64,000 bases of DNA from Mycobacterium branderi (GCF_010728725.1 NZ_AP022606.1:2542001-2606000); one strand, 5' to 3'. Positions 19,105-32,162 are shown, numbered from the stretch's first letter. Notes: generated by a model from the sequence alone, not told the origin. A program made the numbers and translations.

Positions 19105-19971
19105 TTACAGCGGAAATTTGGTGTCCGTGAGCCGCTCGGAGAGCTCCCAGAGCGCCTCGGCCGTTTCCTGACGTTTCGCCAGCGGGCTGCGGCCAACCGG
19201 CTGGGTGCGGCCCAGCATGCCGAAACGCGGGCCGACGAACGAGTTGCCGGGCACGTCCTGCGATGCGGCGTAGAGCGTTTGCCGCGCCCCGAAGTCGGCG
19301 TCGGTGGCCAGCCGAGCCCCGATCGCCATCAGCGCGTCGCTGATCCTGCGTCCGGAGTGGCCCTGCAGGTTCGTATTCGAGTAGCCGGGGTGGCAGGCCA
19401 CCGCCCGCAGCGGTGACCCGACCGCGGTCAGGCGGCGCTGCAACTCGCTGGTGAACAGCAGATTGGCGAGCTTGGACTGGGCATAGGCCAGCCACGGCGC
19501 GTACGGCCGCGAGGTCCAGTTGAGGTCTTTGAGGCTGATGTGGCCCAGCCAGTGCATGATCGACGACACCGTGACCACCCGATCGGTCAGCTTGGGCAGC
19601 AGCAGGTTGGTCAGCGCGAAATGGCCCAGGTGGTTGGTGCCGATCTGGCTTTCGAAGCCGTCTTTGGTCACCGCGTGCGGGGTGGCCATGATGCCCGCGT
19701 TGTTGATCAGCACGTCGAGGGTGTCCACGCCGTCGGCGAACTGGCGCACCGAGGCGAGATCCGCAAGATCCAGGCGGCGCACCTCGACGTCACCGGTCAT
19801 CTGTTGCGCGGCGGCCTCACCCTTGGCGGTGTTGCGCACGGCCAAGACGACCTGCGCGCCGACGCGGGCCAGCTCGCGGGCCGTCACCGCACCGAGGCCG
19901 CTGTTGGCGCCGGTGACGATCACGCTGCGTCCGGCGAACGAGGGTAGATCTGCGGCGGTCCAGGCAGTCAT
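19105..19971 (-). CDS. Short-chain dehydrogenase/reductase
   Basis: A 288-residue classical/extended SDR. The cofactor motif is VTGANSGLGAVTA and the NNAG motif is LINNAGIMATP. The catalytic Ser is in TVSSIMHW, and the YxxxK motif is YAQSKLAN. It is of the retinol-dehydrogenase-like group with NADP(H) preference suggested by the basic residues after strand 2 (AVRNTAKGE). The substrate is unknown. ATG 19971 has AGGG about 9 nt upstream; GTG 19980 is an alternative. It starts 22 bp after lpqT ends and may be at the tail of the glmU-prs-arsC-lpqT unit. No gene occupies this place in H37Rv. Confidence 0.87.
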   Translation of the reverse strand: MTAWTAADLPSFAGRSVIVTGANSGLGAVTARELARVGAQVVLAVRNTAKGEAAAQQMTGDVEVRRLDLADLASVRQFADGVDTLDVLINNAGIMATPHAVTKDGFESQIGTNHLGHFALTNLLLPKLTDRVVTVSSIMHWLGHISLKDLNWTSRPYAPWLAYAQSKLANLLFTSELQRRLTAVGSPLRAVACHPGYSNTNLQGHSGRRISDALMAIGARLATDADFGARQTLYAASQDVPGNSFVGPRFGMLGRTQPVGRSPLAKRQETAEALWELSERLTDTKFPL

Positions 19972-19993
19972 GGCAGTCACCCTATGCTGGGCG

Positions 19994-20632
19994 CTACTTT
20001 GCCGCGACGGTGAACCCGTCGATGATTTTCTCGATGTCGGCGGCCTCCGCGACGGCCTGGTCGGCCAGGCTGGTGACGGCCAGCTGGACGAGGTAGCGCT
20101 GGCTGTCGGGCGGTGAGCCGGTGGCGATGACGACGCGGTTGTAGGTGTGCAACCGCTTGCCGTCGAGGTCGTAGCTGCCCTGGATCATCGACGACGGGAA
20201 ACCGTGGAAGTCGGCGTCGGACGCGTCGAGCTGCCGGTAGTTCTCCGCACGCGCGGCATCGGCATTGCCGTGCTTGATCGCGTCGCGGGGATCGAATTCC
20301 CCGAACAACCGCACGACGATCAGCATCGCGTTCGGATACGGGCCGTCCTTGGTGATCACGTAGCTGGTCGGCGGGATGGCGGGACTGCTGTACTTCGACC
20401 AGCCCGGCGGTGTCGGGATCGACACCGTCAGGTCGGTCAGCGTGTCGGGGGCCACCGCCTGTTGGCCAACGCCGATTTGTTCGAGGTACTTGGGGAACGG
20501 AATCGGCTCGACTTTGGTCGTCGGCGTGGTGGACGTGGCGCTGGTTGTCCAGATCGACTGGTAGTCAGGGGTTTTCGGTCCGCAGCCAGCGGTCAGCAGT
20601 AGCGCAGCGGCCGCGACGAGCAGGCGTTTCAC
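19994..20632 (-). CDS. lpqT: Lipoprotein LpqT
   Basis: A 212-residue lipoprotein. The signal VKRLLVAAAALLLTAGC gives lipobox LTAGC at about residue 17. The mature domain is beta-rich (LTDLTVSIPTPPGWSKY, RYLVQLAVTSLADQAV) and resembles the LpqT/LpqN family that mycobacteria anchor outside the membrane. The family contacts cell-envelope and host proteins, but no enzymatic activity is known. GTG 20632 overlaps the stop of the upstream arsC-like gene (GTGA). Frames reading far upstream over prs are shadows. It corresponds to Rv1016c by order between prs and rplY. Confidence 0.92.
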   Translation of the reverse strand: MKRLLVAAAALLLTAGCGPKTPDYQSIWTTSATSTTPTTKVEPIPFPKYLEQIGVGQQAVAPDTLTDLTVSIPTPPGWSKYSSPAIPPTSYVITKDGPYPNAMLIVVRLFGEFDPRDAIKHGNADAARAENYRQLDASDADFHGFPSSMIQGSYDLDGKRLHTYNRVVIATGSPPDSQRYLVQLAVTSLADQAVAEAADIEKIIDGFTVAAK

Positions 20633-20973
20633 AGAATGTCGCGGACCGCGTCGACCGGGCGCCCCAGTCGGGTTCCCTTGGCGGTGACGACGAACGGACG
20701 CTGGATCAGGATCGGGTTGGCGACCATGGCGTCCACTAGCTCGTCGTCGCTCGCGTCGTCGAGGCCCAGCTGACGGTATGTGTCTTCGTTTTTGCGTATC
20801 GCGTCGCGCACGCCGACGCCCGCATCGCGGATCATCTTGGCCAGCTCCGCCCGGCTGGGCGGTGTTTTGAGGTATTCGACCACGGTCGGTTCGATCCCGT
20901 TGTCGCGCAACAGTTCCAGTGTCTTGCGAGAGGTCGAGCAACGCGGGTTGTGGTAGATGACGGTGTCCGACAT
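20629..20973 (-). CDS. arsC: ArsC/Spx-family arsenate reductase-like protein
   Basis: A 114-residue thioredoxin-fold protein. It begins MSDTVIYHNPRCSTSRKTLE with the catalytic Cys at residue 12 in the CxxS arrangement of glutaredoxin-dependent ArsC. The arginine triad regions are recognisable at NPILIQRPFV and GTRLGRP. The family reduces arsenate to arsenite or, in the Spx branch, binds RNA polymerase; the conserved PILIQRP points to reductase. It sits exactly between prs (adjacent, no gap) and lpqT (4-bp overlap). No arsenic-efflux gene adjoins, though an ArsB/NhaD-type transporter lies far away at 55086. Confidence 0.85.
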   Translation of the reverse strand: MSDTVIYHNPRCSTSRKTLELLRDNGIEPTVVEYLKTPPSRAELAKMIRDAGVGVRDAIRKNEDTYRQLGLDDASDDELVDAMVANPILIQRPFVVTAKGTRLGRPVDAVRDIL

Positions 20974-21954
20974 CTAGGCGTCTCCGTCGAAAAGCCCTGT
21001 GACAGAACCGTTTTCGAAGACTGCGCGGATGGTGCTGGCGAGCAGCGGGGCAATCGAGAGCACCGTGAGCTGCGGGAACCGCTTGGCCTCGTCGATAGGC
21101 AGCGTGTTGGTGACAATCACCTCGCGGGCGCCGCAGTCGGCCAGCCGCTCGGACGCCGGTTCGGAGAGCACGCCGTGGCTTGCCGCGATGATGACGTCGC
21201 TGGCGCCCTCGTCGCGCAGCAGCTTGACCGCCCCGGCGATCGTGCCGCCGGTGTCGATCATGTCGTCGATCAGCACGCAGGTGCGGCCCTCCACTTCGCC
21301 GACCACCCGGTTGGACACCACCTGGTTGGGCACTCGCGGATCGCGCGTCTTGTGGATGAAGGCCAGTGGCACGCCGCCCAGCGAGTCGGCCCACTTCTCG
21401 GCGATGCGCACCCGGCCGGAGTCGGGGGAGACCACCACCATGTTGCCGTCCGGATAGTTGTCTTTGATGTAGCCGGTGAGCAGGTGCTGCGCGCGCATGT
21501 GGTCGACCGGCCCGTCGAAGAAGCCCTGAATCTGGTCGGTGTGCAGGTCGACGGTCACGATCCGGTCGGCACCGGCGGTCTTGAGCAAATCGGCGACCAG
21601 CCGCGCCGAGATCGGCTCGCGGCCGCGGTGCTTCTTGTCCTGGCGGGCGTAGGGGTAGAACGGCATGACGGCGGTGATCCGCTTGGCGCTGCCCCGCTTG
21701 AGCGCGTCGATCATGATCAGCTGCTCGACCAGCCACTGGTTGACCGGGGCGGGGTAGGACTGCAGGACGAACGCGTCACAGCCACGCACCGATTCGTGGA
21801 AGCGGACGAAGATCTCGCCGTTGGCGAAGTCGCGGGCGGTCTGGGCCGTGACGTGGACGTCGAGCTCCTTGGCGACCTGCTCGGCCAGCTCGGGGTGTGC
21901 CCGACCGGAGAAGAGCATCAGGTTTTTGCGGTTGTCGGTCCAGTCGTGGCTCAC
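20974..21954 (-). CDS. prs: Ribose-phosphate pyrophosphokinase
   Basis: A 326-residue enzyme that makes PRPP from ribose-5-phosphate and ATP for purine, pyrimidine, His, Trp and arabinose (decaprenylphosphoryl-arabinose) pathways. The signatures are ITAVMPFYPYARQDKKHRGR, DLHTDQIQGFF, VSPDSGRVRIAEKWAD and the PRPP loop VLIDDMIDTGGTIAGA. The start is GTG 21954 (SHDWTDNRKN after the initiator), which gives the same length as M. tuberculosis PrsA (Rv1017c). It lies 55 bp downstream of glmU on the same strand. Confidence 0.98.
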   Translation of the reverse strand: MSHDWTDNRKNLMLFSGRAHPELAEQVAKELDVHVTAQTARDFANGEIFVRFHESVRGCDAFVLQSYPAPVNQWLVEQLIMIDALKRGSAKRITAVMPFYPYARQDKKHRGREPISARLVADLLKTAGADRIVTVDLHTDQIQGFFDGPVDHMRAQHLLTGYIKDNYPDGNMVVVSPDSGRVRIAEKWADSLGGVPLAFIHKTRDPRVPNQVVSNRVVGEVEGRTCVLIDDMIDTGGTIAGAVKLLRDEGASDVIIAASHGVLSEPASERLADCGAREVIVTNTLPIDEAKRFPQLTVLSIAPLLASTIRAVFENGSVTGLFDGDA

Positions 21955-22009
21955 GTGATGCCCCCGCCGTTCGGATCGAGATGGTGGCCTAATGGCTCGC
22001 CTCAAAATA

Positions 22010-23464
22010 CTATGTGGTGTCCTGCTGGCGTTTCTGTTGCGCCTTCTCGGCGGCCTGAGCGGCGGCGCTGCCCGGCCGCTTGCGCTGCACCCAGTTCTCG
22101 ATGTTGCGCTGCGGACCGGCGGAGACCGCCAACGCACCCGGCGGCACGTCGTCGCGGACCACGGTGCCGGCCCCGGTGTAGGCGCCGTCGCCGACGGTGA
22201 CCGGCGCGACGAACATGGTGTCCGACCCGGTTCGCACGTGTGAGCCGATCGTGGTGCGTGCCTTGGTCTCGCCGTCGTAGTTGACGAACACGCTGGATGC
22301 GCCGATATTGCTCTGCTCGCCGATGTCGGCGTCGCCGACGTAGGTCAGGTGCGGCACCTTGGTGCCGGTGCCGATCGTGGAGTTCTTGGTTTCGACGAAC
22401 GCGCCCAGCTTGCCGTCGGCGCCCAGCACGGTGCCCGGCCGCAGGTAGGTGAACGGCCCGACGACGGCGCCGTCGCCGATAATGGCCGACGTGCCGTGCG
22501 TGCGGATCACGGACGCGCCGTCGCCGACGGTGACGTCGGTCAACGTGGTGTCGGGGCCGATCGTGGCGCGCCCGCCGATGCGGGTGTTGCCCAGCAGCTG
22601 GGTGCCGGGCTGGACGACGGTATCGCGGCCGATGGCCACGTCGACGTCGATCCAGGTGGTGGCGGGGTCGACGACGGTGACGCCGGCGAGCTGGTGGGCG
22701 GCGACGATCCGGCGGTTGAGTTCGGCGGCCAGCTCGGCGAGCTGGACGCGATTGTTGACGCCGGCCACCAGCGCGGCATCGTCGACGTGCCGGGCGCCTA
22801 CGACCTGCCCGTCGGAGCGGACGATCGAGACGACGTCGGTGAGATAGAGCTCGTGCTGGGCGTTGTCGGCGGACAGCCGGCTCAGCGCCGAGCGCAGCGG
22901 CGCGATGTCGAAGGCGTACACCCCGGCGTTGACCTCACGGATCTGCTGCTGCGACGGCGTGGCGTCGGCTTGCTCGACGATCGCGATCACCTCGCGGTCC
23001 TGGGTGCGCAGGATGCGGCCGTAGCCGGTGGGGTCGTCGAGCGTGGTGGTCAGCATGGTCACCGCCGCCGGTCCCGAGTTGTGCGTGGCGATCAGATCGG
23101 CCAGCGTGTCGGCGTCGAGCAGCGGAATGTCGCCGGAGGTGACGACGACGACGCCGCCGAAGTCGTCGGGCAGCGCCGACAGCCCGCACAGCACCGCGTG
23201 TCCGGTGCCGAGCTGCTGTTCCTGCATCGCCACGTCGACGGGCCGGCCCAGCGTGTCGGCCAGTTCGGCCACCACCGGGGCGATCCGGTCGTGGTTTTGG
23301 CCGAGCACCACGACCAGGTGCTGCGGCGCTAGCTTGGCGATCGCGTGCAGTGAGTGTGCCAACATGCTGCGGCCCGCGATCGGGTGCAGCACCTTGGGGG
23401 TATCTGAGCGCATCCGGGTGCCGGCTCCCGCCGCCAGCACCAAAACTGCAGTTTCCCGGGTCAT
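22010..23464 (-). CDS. glmU: Bifunctional GlmU: N-acetylglucosamine-1-phosphate uridyltransferase and glucosamine-1-phosphate acetyltransferase
   Basis: A 484-residue bifunctional enzyme that makes UDP-GlcNAc for peptidoglycan and cell-wall linkers. The N-terminal pyrophosphorylase has [31 protein letters not shown] and TSGDIPLLD. The C-terminal left-handed beta-helix acetyltransferase (about 260-455) has [13 protein letters not shown] repeats and the catalytic-region motif [20 protein letters not shown]. The C-terminus ends in a Gln/Lys/Ala-rich tail. ATG 23464 has AAGGGG about 8 nt upstream. The following genes prs, arsC-like and lpqT are on the same strand. Confidence 0.98.
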   Translation of the reverse strand: MTRETAVLVLAAGAGTRMRSDTPKVLHPIAGRSMLAHSLHAIAKLAPQHLVVVLGQNHDRIAPVVAELADTLGRPVDVAMQEQQLGTGHAVLCGLSALPDDFGGVVVVTSGDIPLLDADTLADLIATHNSGPAAVTMLTTTLDDPTGYGRILRTQDREVIAIVEQADATPSQQQIREVNAGVYAFDIAPLRSALSRLSADNAQHELYLTDVVSIVRSDGQVVGARHVDDAALVAGVNNRVQLAELAAELNRRIVAAHQLAGVTVVDPATTWIDVDVAIGRDTVVQPGTQLLGNTRIGGRATIGPDTTLTDVTVGDGASVIRTHGTSAIIGDGAVVGPFTYLRPGTVLGADGKLGAFVETKNSTIGTGTKVPHLTYVGDADIGEQSNIGASSVFVNYDGETKARTTIGSHVRTGSDTMFVAPVTVGDGAYTGAGTVVRDDVPPGALAVSAGPQRNIENWVQRKRPGSAAAQAAEKAQQKRQQDTT

Positions 23465-23558
23465 CGATGCACCCCTTCGCCGCGAGTGCGCGTGTTTGTA
23501 CGCCGACACGCCGTTCAGCGTGTCATTATCCGCACGCTCGCCGCAAAAGGGTGGATCC

Positions 23559-24254
23559 ATGACCAACACGGGGGACGACCGTCGACACTGGTCGCGCGTC
23601 GCGCAGGACTGGGTGGCGTGGGCCCGAACCCCGGATCACGACGCGTTCTGGGCTTACCGGCAGTCGCTCGCCGCCTTCGTCGGTCGCGGCACCGGCGCCG
23701 CTCTGGACGTCGGGTGCGGCGAGGGGCGGGTGTCGCGCGAGCTCGTGACGCTGGGCTATCGAGTCACCGCAGCCGATCCGGTCGAGGCGATGGTCGACGC
23801 GGCCGCTGACGCGCATTCCGCACATAGCTATGTGGTGGCCGAAGCCAACCGGTTGCCGTTTGCCGACGCCAGCTTCGATCTCGTCGTCGCCTACAACATG
23901 CTCATGGACGTCGACGACCTGCCTGGCGCGGTGCGCGAGATCCGGCGGGTCATGCGGTCCGCAGGGCGCCTGGTCGTCTCTGTCGTGCACCCGTTCACCG
24001 ATACGGACAGCTACTTCGATCGGCGGCGATTCGAAGGCGTGGAGGAGCGCGACGGCCTGCGGATGCGTTTCGCCGGCTGGTCGCAGCCGTTGGAGGCTTA
24101 CGCCGCGGCGCTGACGGATGCCGGGCTGGCCATCACCGCGCTGCGCGAACCGATACCCGATCCCGCCTACGAGCACCTGGAGCGCTGGACCCGGATGCCG
24201 CTGTTTTTGTGGCTGGAAGCGCGGCCTAGCTCCGTCGCCAGGACTCGAACCTGA
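23559..24254 (+). CDS. Class I SAM methyltransferase (UbiE/Methyltransf_11 type), tail overlapping tRNA-Gln
   Basis: A 231-residue protein starting [20 protein letters not shown]. Motif I is [20 protein letters not shown] and motif [16 protein letters not shown]. The post-I strand is [20 protein letters not shown], a methyltransferase core, with a C-terminal substrate lid ([16 protein letters not shown]). The acceptor is unknown. ATG 23559 has AAAAGGG nearby. Its last 8 codons and stop (24231-24254) lie inside the oppositely oriented tRNA-Gln gene, so the C-terminal SSVARTRT is simply antisense tRNA sequence. This suggests the tail is not functionally constrained. Confidence 0.82.
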   Translation: MTNTGDDRRHWSRVAQDWVAWARTPDHDAFWAYRQSLAAFVGRGTGAALDVGCGEGRVSRELVTLGYRVTAADPVEAMVDAAADAHSAHSYVVAEANRLPFADASFDLVVAYNMLMDVDDLPGAVREIRRVMRSAGRLVVSVVHPFTDTDSYFDRRRFEGVEERDGLRMRFAGWSQPLEAYAAALTDAGLAITALREPIPDPAYEHLERWTRMPLFLWLEARPSSVARTRT

Positions 24255-24301
24255 ACTCTCAGAACCAAAATCTGATGTGCTGCCGATTACACCACGACGG
24301 A
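24231..24301 (-). tRNA. glnU: tRNA-Gln (anticodon TTG)
   Basis: Reading the minus strand, the acceptor arms TCCGTCG and CGACGGA pair perfectly. The D-arm region is GTGTAATCGGCAGCAC. The anticodon stem-loop is TCAGA-TTTTGGT-TCTGA, giving anticodon TTG for CAA. The T-arm contains GGTTCGAGTCC. CCA is not encoded. It lies between glmU and a TetR gene, as in M. tuberculosis, except that a methyltransferase has been added. Confidence 0.95.
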
Positions 24302-24391
24302 CTGTTCGCCAGCGACGACTCTAGCCCCACGACGATGCAGAGCGCGAAGCGCGATGAGGAGGAGTCGGGCAATTCGACTAATGCAAGCGGA

Positions 24392-24397
24392 TAGGCT
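24392..24397 (+). promoter_or_regulatory. -10 element of a leaderless promoter for the TetR gene
   Basis: TAGGCT fits TANNNT and is followed by 7 nt and then GTG 24405. This favours GTG 24405 over the ATG codons at 24354, 24381 and 24447. Confidence 0.5.
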
Positions 24398-24404
24398 GAC
24401 AGAC

Positions 24405-25040
24405 GTGGCAGCGCCGGAGAAAGAGGTGCGTGCGCCGCGCGCCCGGATGACCGGCAGCGAGCGCCGTCATCAGCTGATCGACATCGCGCGTTCGCTGTTT
24501 GCGGAGCGCGGCTACGACGGCACTTCGATCGAGGAGATCGCGCTGCGCGCCAACGTGTCCAAGCCGGTGGTCTACGAACACTTCGGCGGCAAGGAGGGGC
24601 TCTACGCCGTCGTCGTCGACCGGGAGATGTCGGCGTTGCTGGACGGCATCACGTCGTCGCTGACCAACAACCGCTCCCGGGTGCGGGTCGAACGGGTGGC
24701 GCTGGCGCTGCTGACCTACGTCGAGGAGCGCACCGACGGCTTCCGGATCATGATCCGCGACTCGCCGGCATCGATCAGCTCCGGCACCTACTCCAGCCTG
24801 CTCAACGACGCCGTCAGCCAGGTCAGCTCGATCCTGGCCGGCGACTTCGCCCGCCGCGGCCTGGACCCGGAGCTGGCTCCGCTGTACGCCCAGGCGCTGG
24901 TCGGCTCGGTGTCGATGACCGCGCAGTGGTGGCTCGATACCCGCGAACCCAAGAAGGAAGTCGTCGCCGCGCATCTGGTGAACCTGATGTGGAACGGCCT
25001 CACCCACCTGGAAGCCGACCCGCACCTGCAGGACGAATAA
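24405..25040 (+). CDS. TetR-family regulator (Rv1019-like)
   Basis: A protein of about 211 residues. The HTH is at residues about 30-60: FAERGYDGTSIEEIALRANV then SKPVVYEHFGGKEGLYAVVV, a TetR signature. The C-terminal domain (RVERVALALLTYVEERTDGF, ALVGSVSMTAQWWLD) is helical. It sits between tRNA-Gln and mfd, as Rv1019 does, and Rv1019 has been described as autoregulatory and acting on neighbouring DNA-repair genes. Start choice: GTG 24405 by leaderless spacing; ATG 24447 would give a 197-residue protein. A hairpin repeat separates it from convergent lysA2. Confidence 0.85.
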   Translation: MAAPEKEVRAPRARMTGSERRHQLIDIARSLFAERGYDGTSIEEIALRANVSKPVVYEHFGGKEGLYAVVVDREMSALLDGITSSLTNNRSRVRVERVALALLTYVEERTDGFRIMIRDSPASISSGTYSSLLNDAVSQVSSILAGDFARRGLDPELAPLYAQALVGSVSMTAQWWLDTREPKKEVVAAHLVNLMWNGLTHLEADPHLQDE

Positions 25041-25048
25041 GTCAGCCC

Positions 25049-25093
25049 GCGGCGATCGCAAGCGCGGCGTAGCCGGGCGCGGCGGGTCGCCGC
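25049..25093. repeat. 45-bp dispersed hairpin repeat, copy 2 (between convergent TetR and lysA2)
   Basis: This is the same sequence as 15714-15758 apart from one interior base, again with GCGGCGA at one end and TCGCCGC at the other. It fills almost the whole gap between two convergent stop codons, an ideal place for a bidirectional terminator. Confidence 0.7.
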
Positions 25094-25095
25094 AA

Positions 25096-26442
25096 TCAGC
25101 CCCGGTCGCGCGCTAACAAGTCGGCGATCGTTTCGCGGCGGACCAGTTCGCGGGCCCGCCCGTCGTTGACCGCTACCAGCGGCGGCCGGCCGACCATGTT
25201 GTAGTTCGACGCCATGCTGTGGTGGTAGGCGCCGGTGCAGGCCACGGCCAGCAGGTCGCCGGGATGCACATCGGCGGGTAGCTCGACGTCGCGGGCGATC
25301 TCGTCGCCGGATTCGCAGTGCCGGCCCGCCACGGTGACTCGCTGCCGCGGCGACAATGAATGCCGATTCGCCAGTGCCACAGTGTATTTCGCGTCGTACA
25401 ACGCCACCCGGGGGTTATCGCTCATGCCGCCGTCGACGGCAACGAAGGTCCGTCCGCCGGGCTGGGTCTTGACGGCTTGCACCTCGTACAGCGTGACACC
25501 GGCCCGGGCGCTGATCGCCCGACCGGGCTCGACGACGATCGCCGGGCGGGGGAAGTGCTCGGCGGCACAGGCCGCATCCAACGCGTCGTCGATAACCCCA
25601 GCCAGCTCGTCGAGGTCGAGTTCGGGATCCCCCGGCAGATAAGGGATCGCATGGCCGCCACCGATGTTGAGTTCGGTGAGGATCACGCCGTGGCGGGCCC
25701 GGATGTCGGCCATCGCGGCGATCATGCGGCGGATCGCCTCGCCGTAGAGCGCGGCGTCGGCCACCTGCGAGCCGATATGACAATGCAGGCCGATCAGGTC
25801 GAGGTTGGGGTGGGCCAGCACCCGCGCCACCGCTTCGGCAGCCCGGCCGGCGTCGAGGGTGAACCCGAACTTCTGGTCGCTGACCCCAGTGGTGACGGCG
25901 TGGTGCCCGTGAATGTCGATGTCGGGTGTGACGCGGACCAGCACCCGCTGCCGCCGCGGCACCAGCCCCGCGAGATAGGCGATTTCGATGCAGGAATCCA
26001 CCACAATGCGGCCGACCCCGACACGCACCGCGCTGCGCAACTCGTCGTCGGATTTCGCGTTGCCGTGCATGATGATGCGCGCCGGTTTCACCCCGGCCGC
26101 CAGGGCGGTGGCCAGCTCGCCGGCCGAGCAGACGTCGACGGACAGCCCCTCCTCGCGCGCCCAGCGCGCGACCGCGATGGTCAGCAGCGACTTGCCGGCA
26201 TAGACGACCTCGGCGCCGCGCAGCGCGTGCCGGTAACGGCGGGCCCGCGCCCGGAAGTCGGCTTCGTCGAGCACGTAGGTCGGGGTGCGGAACTCGTCGG
26301 CGATATCGGGGAGCGGGACCTCGCCGATGCATAGCCGGCCTTCGTCGTCGGCGTGCGCAGTGAGCGGCCACACCGCCGGATGGAACCGCGGCGGGGCCGC
26401 GTAACCGATGGACGGAAGGGTGTCCACCAATGTTGTTGTCAT
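25096..26442 (-). CDS. lysA2: Second diaminopimelate/ornithine-type decarboxylase (LysA-like)
   Basis: A 448-residue fold-type III PLP enzyme. The lysine for the Schiff base is K84 in VVYAGKSLL. Other motifs are [40 protein letters not shown] and CTGAYHHSM. These match meso-DAP decarboxylase, whose CESGD and GAY motifs are conserved here. The primary mycobacterial lysA belongs elsewhere (next to thrA in M. tuberculosis, from knowledge), so this is a paralogue that might act on a related D-amino acid centre. ATG 26442; the frame stays open upstream but the N-terminus there is not protein-like. Divergent from mfd. Confidence 0.85.
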   Translation of the reverse strand: MTTTLVDTLPSIGYAAPPRFHPAVWPLTAHADDEGRLCIGEVPLPDIADEFRTPTYVLDEADFRARARRYRHALRGAEVVYAGKSLLTIAVARWAREEGLSVDVCSAGELATALAAGVKPARIIMHGNAKSDDELRSAVRVGVGRIVVDSCIEIAYLAGLVPRRQRVLVRVTPDIDIHGHHAVTTGVSDQKFGFTLDAGRAAEAVARVLAHPNLDLIGLHCHIGSQVADAALYGEAIRRMIAAMADIRARHGVILTELNIGGGHAIPYLPGDPELDLDELAGVIDDALDAACAAEHFPRPAIVVEPGRAISARAGVTLYEVQAVKTQPGGRTFVAVDGGMSDNPRVALYDAKYTVALANRHSLSPRQRVTVAGRHCESGDEIARDVELPADVHPGDLLAVACTGAYHHSMASNYNMVGRPPLVAVNDGRARELVRRETIADLLARDRG

Positions 26443-26599
26443 GCTTTCAATCAACGCCGCAGGATCGTCGGGCGCCGCGGTCCTTACGAATCCTTGACGG
26501 CGCCGGGCCCGAAATTGACGACGTTCCGCCGGTCGCGCGCGTGATGTGGCCGCCGTCACTGCGGGTTGGCCAGTGCCGCAACGTGAATCGGGCCACGCA

Positions 26600-26605
26600 T
26601 ACAAT
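26600..26605 (+). promoter_or_regulatory. -10 element of mfd
   Basis: TACAAT, a close match to TATAAT, ends 10 nt before ATG 26616. It overlaps the alternative ATG at 26604, so 26616 is the better start, with a leader of only about 3 nt. Confidence 0.55.
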
Positions 26606-26615
26606 GGCGCCCATC

Positions 26616-30220
<3,605 letters not shown>

Positions 30221-30224
<4 letters not shown>

Positions 30225-31276
30225 CGGTCGTCCTGGTCGATCCGCGCCGGCCGTCGCTGATTCCGGTGGAAGCCATCGAGTTGCTGATGGGCGAGGTGCA
30301 ATACACCGAGGAGATGCCGGTCGCGGTGCCATGGACGCTGCCGGCGGCGCGGCCGGCCCACACCGGCGACGACGCTCCGGTGTTGCTGTCGTCGGACCCG
30401 GAGCATCCGGCGGTCACTGCGCGGCTGGCCGCAGGTGAGCGAGTGATCTCGGCGCCCGACCCGCAGCGCGGCGAGCGGCTGATCGATGCGGTCGCGATGA
30501 TGGACAAACTGCGGACCGCCGGGCCATGGGAGAGCGAGCAAACACACGACTCGCTGCGACGGTTTCTGTTGGAGGAGACCTACGAGCTCTTCGACGCGGT
30601 GCGTGGCGGCAACGCGGACGAACTGCGGGAGGAACTCGGCGATGTGTTGCTGCAGGTGCTCTTTCACGCCCGCATCGCCGAGGATGCCCCGCAGCATCCG
30701 TTCACCATCGACGACGTAGCCGAAACCCTACTGCGCAAACTCGGCAACCGCGTCCCGGGAGTCCTTGCTGGAGAAGAGCTTTCGCTGGACGAGCAGCTGG
30801 CCCAGTGGGAAGAGCGCAAAGCTGCGGAGAAGCCACGGAATTCGGTGATGGACAACGTGCCCACCGCGCAGCCGGCTTTGGCGCTGGCGCAGAAGGCCGT
30901 CCAACGAGCCACCCGGGCCGGGGTCCCCGTCGACCTGATTCCGCCCGAGATCACCACGATCACGATCAGCGCGGACGTCGACGCCGAAAATACTTTGCGC
31001 ACTGCGGTTTTAGAATTCATGGACGACGTTCGCTATACCGAGAAGGCGATCGCCGCCGGGCGCCGCGGAGACGACGTTCCAGAGGAGCTCGACGTCGCTC
31101 CGCTGGGGACAGTCTCCGCCGAGGAGTGGCGTACCTATTGGCCCCCCGCGGTTGGCGATGTTCAGACTGAGGTCGTTGGCGACGAGGCTGAGACCGAAAC
31201 ACACGGCAGCACAGGGGAATTCATCACGACCGAGGGTGAAAGTCCCGATGCAAATTCATCGGACGAGTCGGACTAG
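30221..31276 (+). CDS. mazG: Nucleoside triphosphate pyrophosphohydrolase MazG, with a C-terminal tail
   Basis: A 351-residue NTP-PPase that cleans the nucleotide pool. The catalytic all-alpha MazG domain (about 95-215) has [12 protein letters not shown] with the EExxE-like cluster, and [20 protein letters not shown] with ExxD. The N-terminal 90 residues form the actinobacterial extension. After residue about 307 comes an acidic, low-complexity tail (from PAVGDVQ to SSDESD). The DNA coding for this tail is partly repeated at 31984-32139, so the 3' end has been involved in rearrangement. The start ATG 30221 overlaps the mfd stop. It corresponds to Rv1021. Confidence 0.94.
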
Positions 31277-31520
31277 GTCACTCGGCACGTCACCTCATAC
31301 ACCGTGAGCGTGTGAAACGGTGGCAGAAAACTTTCCCGGCACTCCATCGCCACACGTCGATAGGCCGACTTGTCCTAACCCGGTATCTGTGGTGATTGAG
31401 TTTACTGATATCGGCCCTTTCACCGGATCGCATTGCGCCGGCGGGTTGCGGGGAAGATTGTTGCCGGTGCAAGCGGCGGGTGTCGTGAGCGAATTACGCT
31501 GTGCCACAACCTGTTGGACA
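31277..31520 (-). pseudogene. Truncated, frameshifted copy of the neighbouring lipoprotein gene
   Basis: On the minus strand the residues AACTGNNLPRNPPAQCDPVK match the intact lipoprotein at 32163-32702 (AAICTGNNLPAIPAPKCDPAK). After a frameshift the matching end LPPFHTLTVYEVTC appears in another frame (intact: LPPFHKLTVYGVTC). The signal peptide and N-terminal half are missing, and the 3' part between the two stops is shortened. It is a decayed duplicate lying directly after mazG. Confidence 0.8.
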
Positions 31521-31526
31521 GCCGGC

Positions 31527-31924
31527 CTAGTTGGTGGGTGGTGGTTGGGGTTGGAAGGGGTCGTACCACCACCAGTCGGCGCCTTCGCCGAGCGGCCCGG
31601 ACCAGGGTGGGACATCGGGTGGGGGATGCTTGGGTGGGCGCGCCAGTGATGCGGAGCTCAGTTGTTGGCCGTCGCTGTCGGTGACGATCAGCTTGTCGGC
31701 GGTTCCGGTGATGGTGATGTCGCCTTCCAGGCCATCAACGCCGCCAGCGAGCGCACACCGGTCATCCCCCACAACTCGTCACGCTCCATCTCCGCGGCAA
31801 TCTGCACCAGGCGCGCATCAATGGCATTGCGCTGACCGGCCAACTCCGCCAACTCCTCAAACAACACCTCAAGCCGATCGACAGGCCTCCACCCCACAGC
31901 AGGCGAAGCACTGGTCAACGACAT
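31527..31924 (-). pseudogene. 13E12-repeat-family (DUF222/HNH) remnant with a large internal deletion
   Basis: The first part (from 31924) encodes RLEVLFEELAELAGQRNAID and GVRSLAALMAWK, the N-terminus of 13E12 proteins such as Rv1148c. Then, in another frame, comes the family's C-terminus: GDITITGTADKLIVTDSDGQ, SLARPP and GADWWWYDPFQPQPP, ending at 31527. The middle of the protein, several hundred residues with the HNH nuclease, is absent. The fusion point is at a GGAAGGCGACATC stretch near 31715-31725. It cannot make an active protein. Confidence 0.8.
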
Positions 31925-31983
31925 ACCCGCATCATCGCACCCGGGTCCGACAAGTTTCGGCCCGCAGATCCGGGCCAGGTCGG

Positions 31984-32139
31984 CTGAGGACCGTCGCCGA
32001 GGGGGAGTGGCGTATCTATGGGGCCACCCGCGGTCGGTGATGTCCAGGTCGAGGCTGTGACGGCGAGACTGCGAGCGAAACGCGGTACGGCACAGGGAAA
32101 TTCATCGCGGCGGACGTTGAAAGCCCCGAAATTGACTAG
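31984..32139 (+). repeat. Second, decayed copy of the mazG 3' end
   Basis: This stretch aligns with 31103-31277, the last part of mazG: GAGTGGCGTA, CCCGCGGT-GG-GATGT, GGCACAGGG-AATTCATC and GAAAG-CCC are shared in order. Small insertions and deletions destroy the reading frame. With the lipoprotein copies it shows that a unit of mazG-end plus lipoprotein was duplicated, with the 13E12 remnant between the copies. Confidence 0.75.
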
Positions 32140-32162
32140 GGCGCGCAGGCGCGCCGTCGTGG

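Noticed and set aside
20629..20973. Arsenic-resistance operon
   Set aside because: Only an ArsC-like gene is present, embedded between prs and lpqT. No arsR or clear arsenite pump is adjacent, so an ars operon cannot be claimed.
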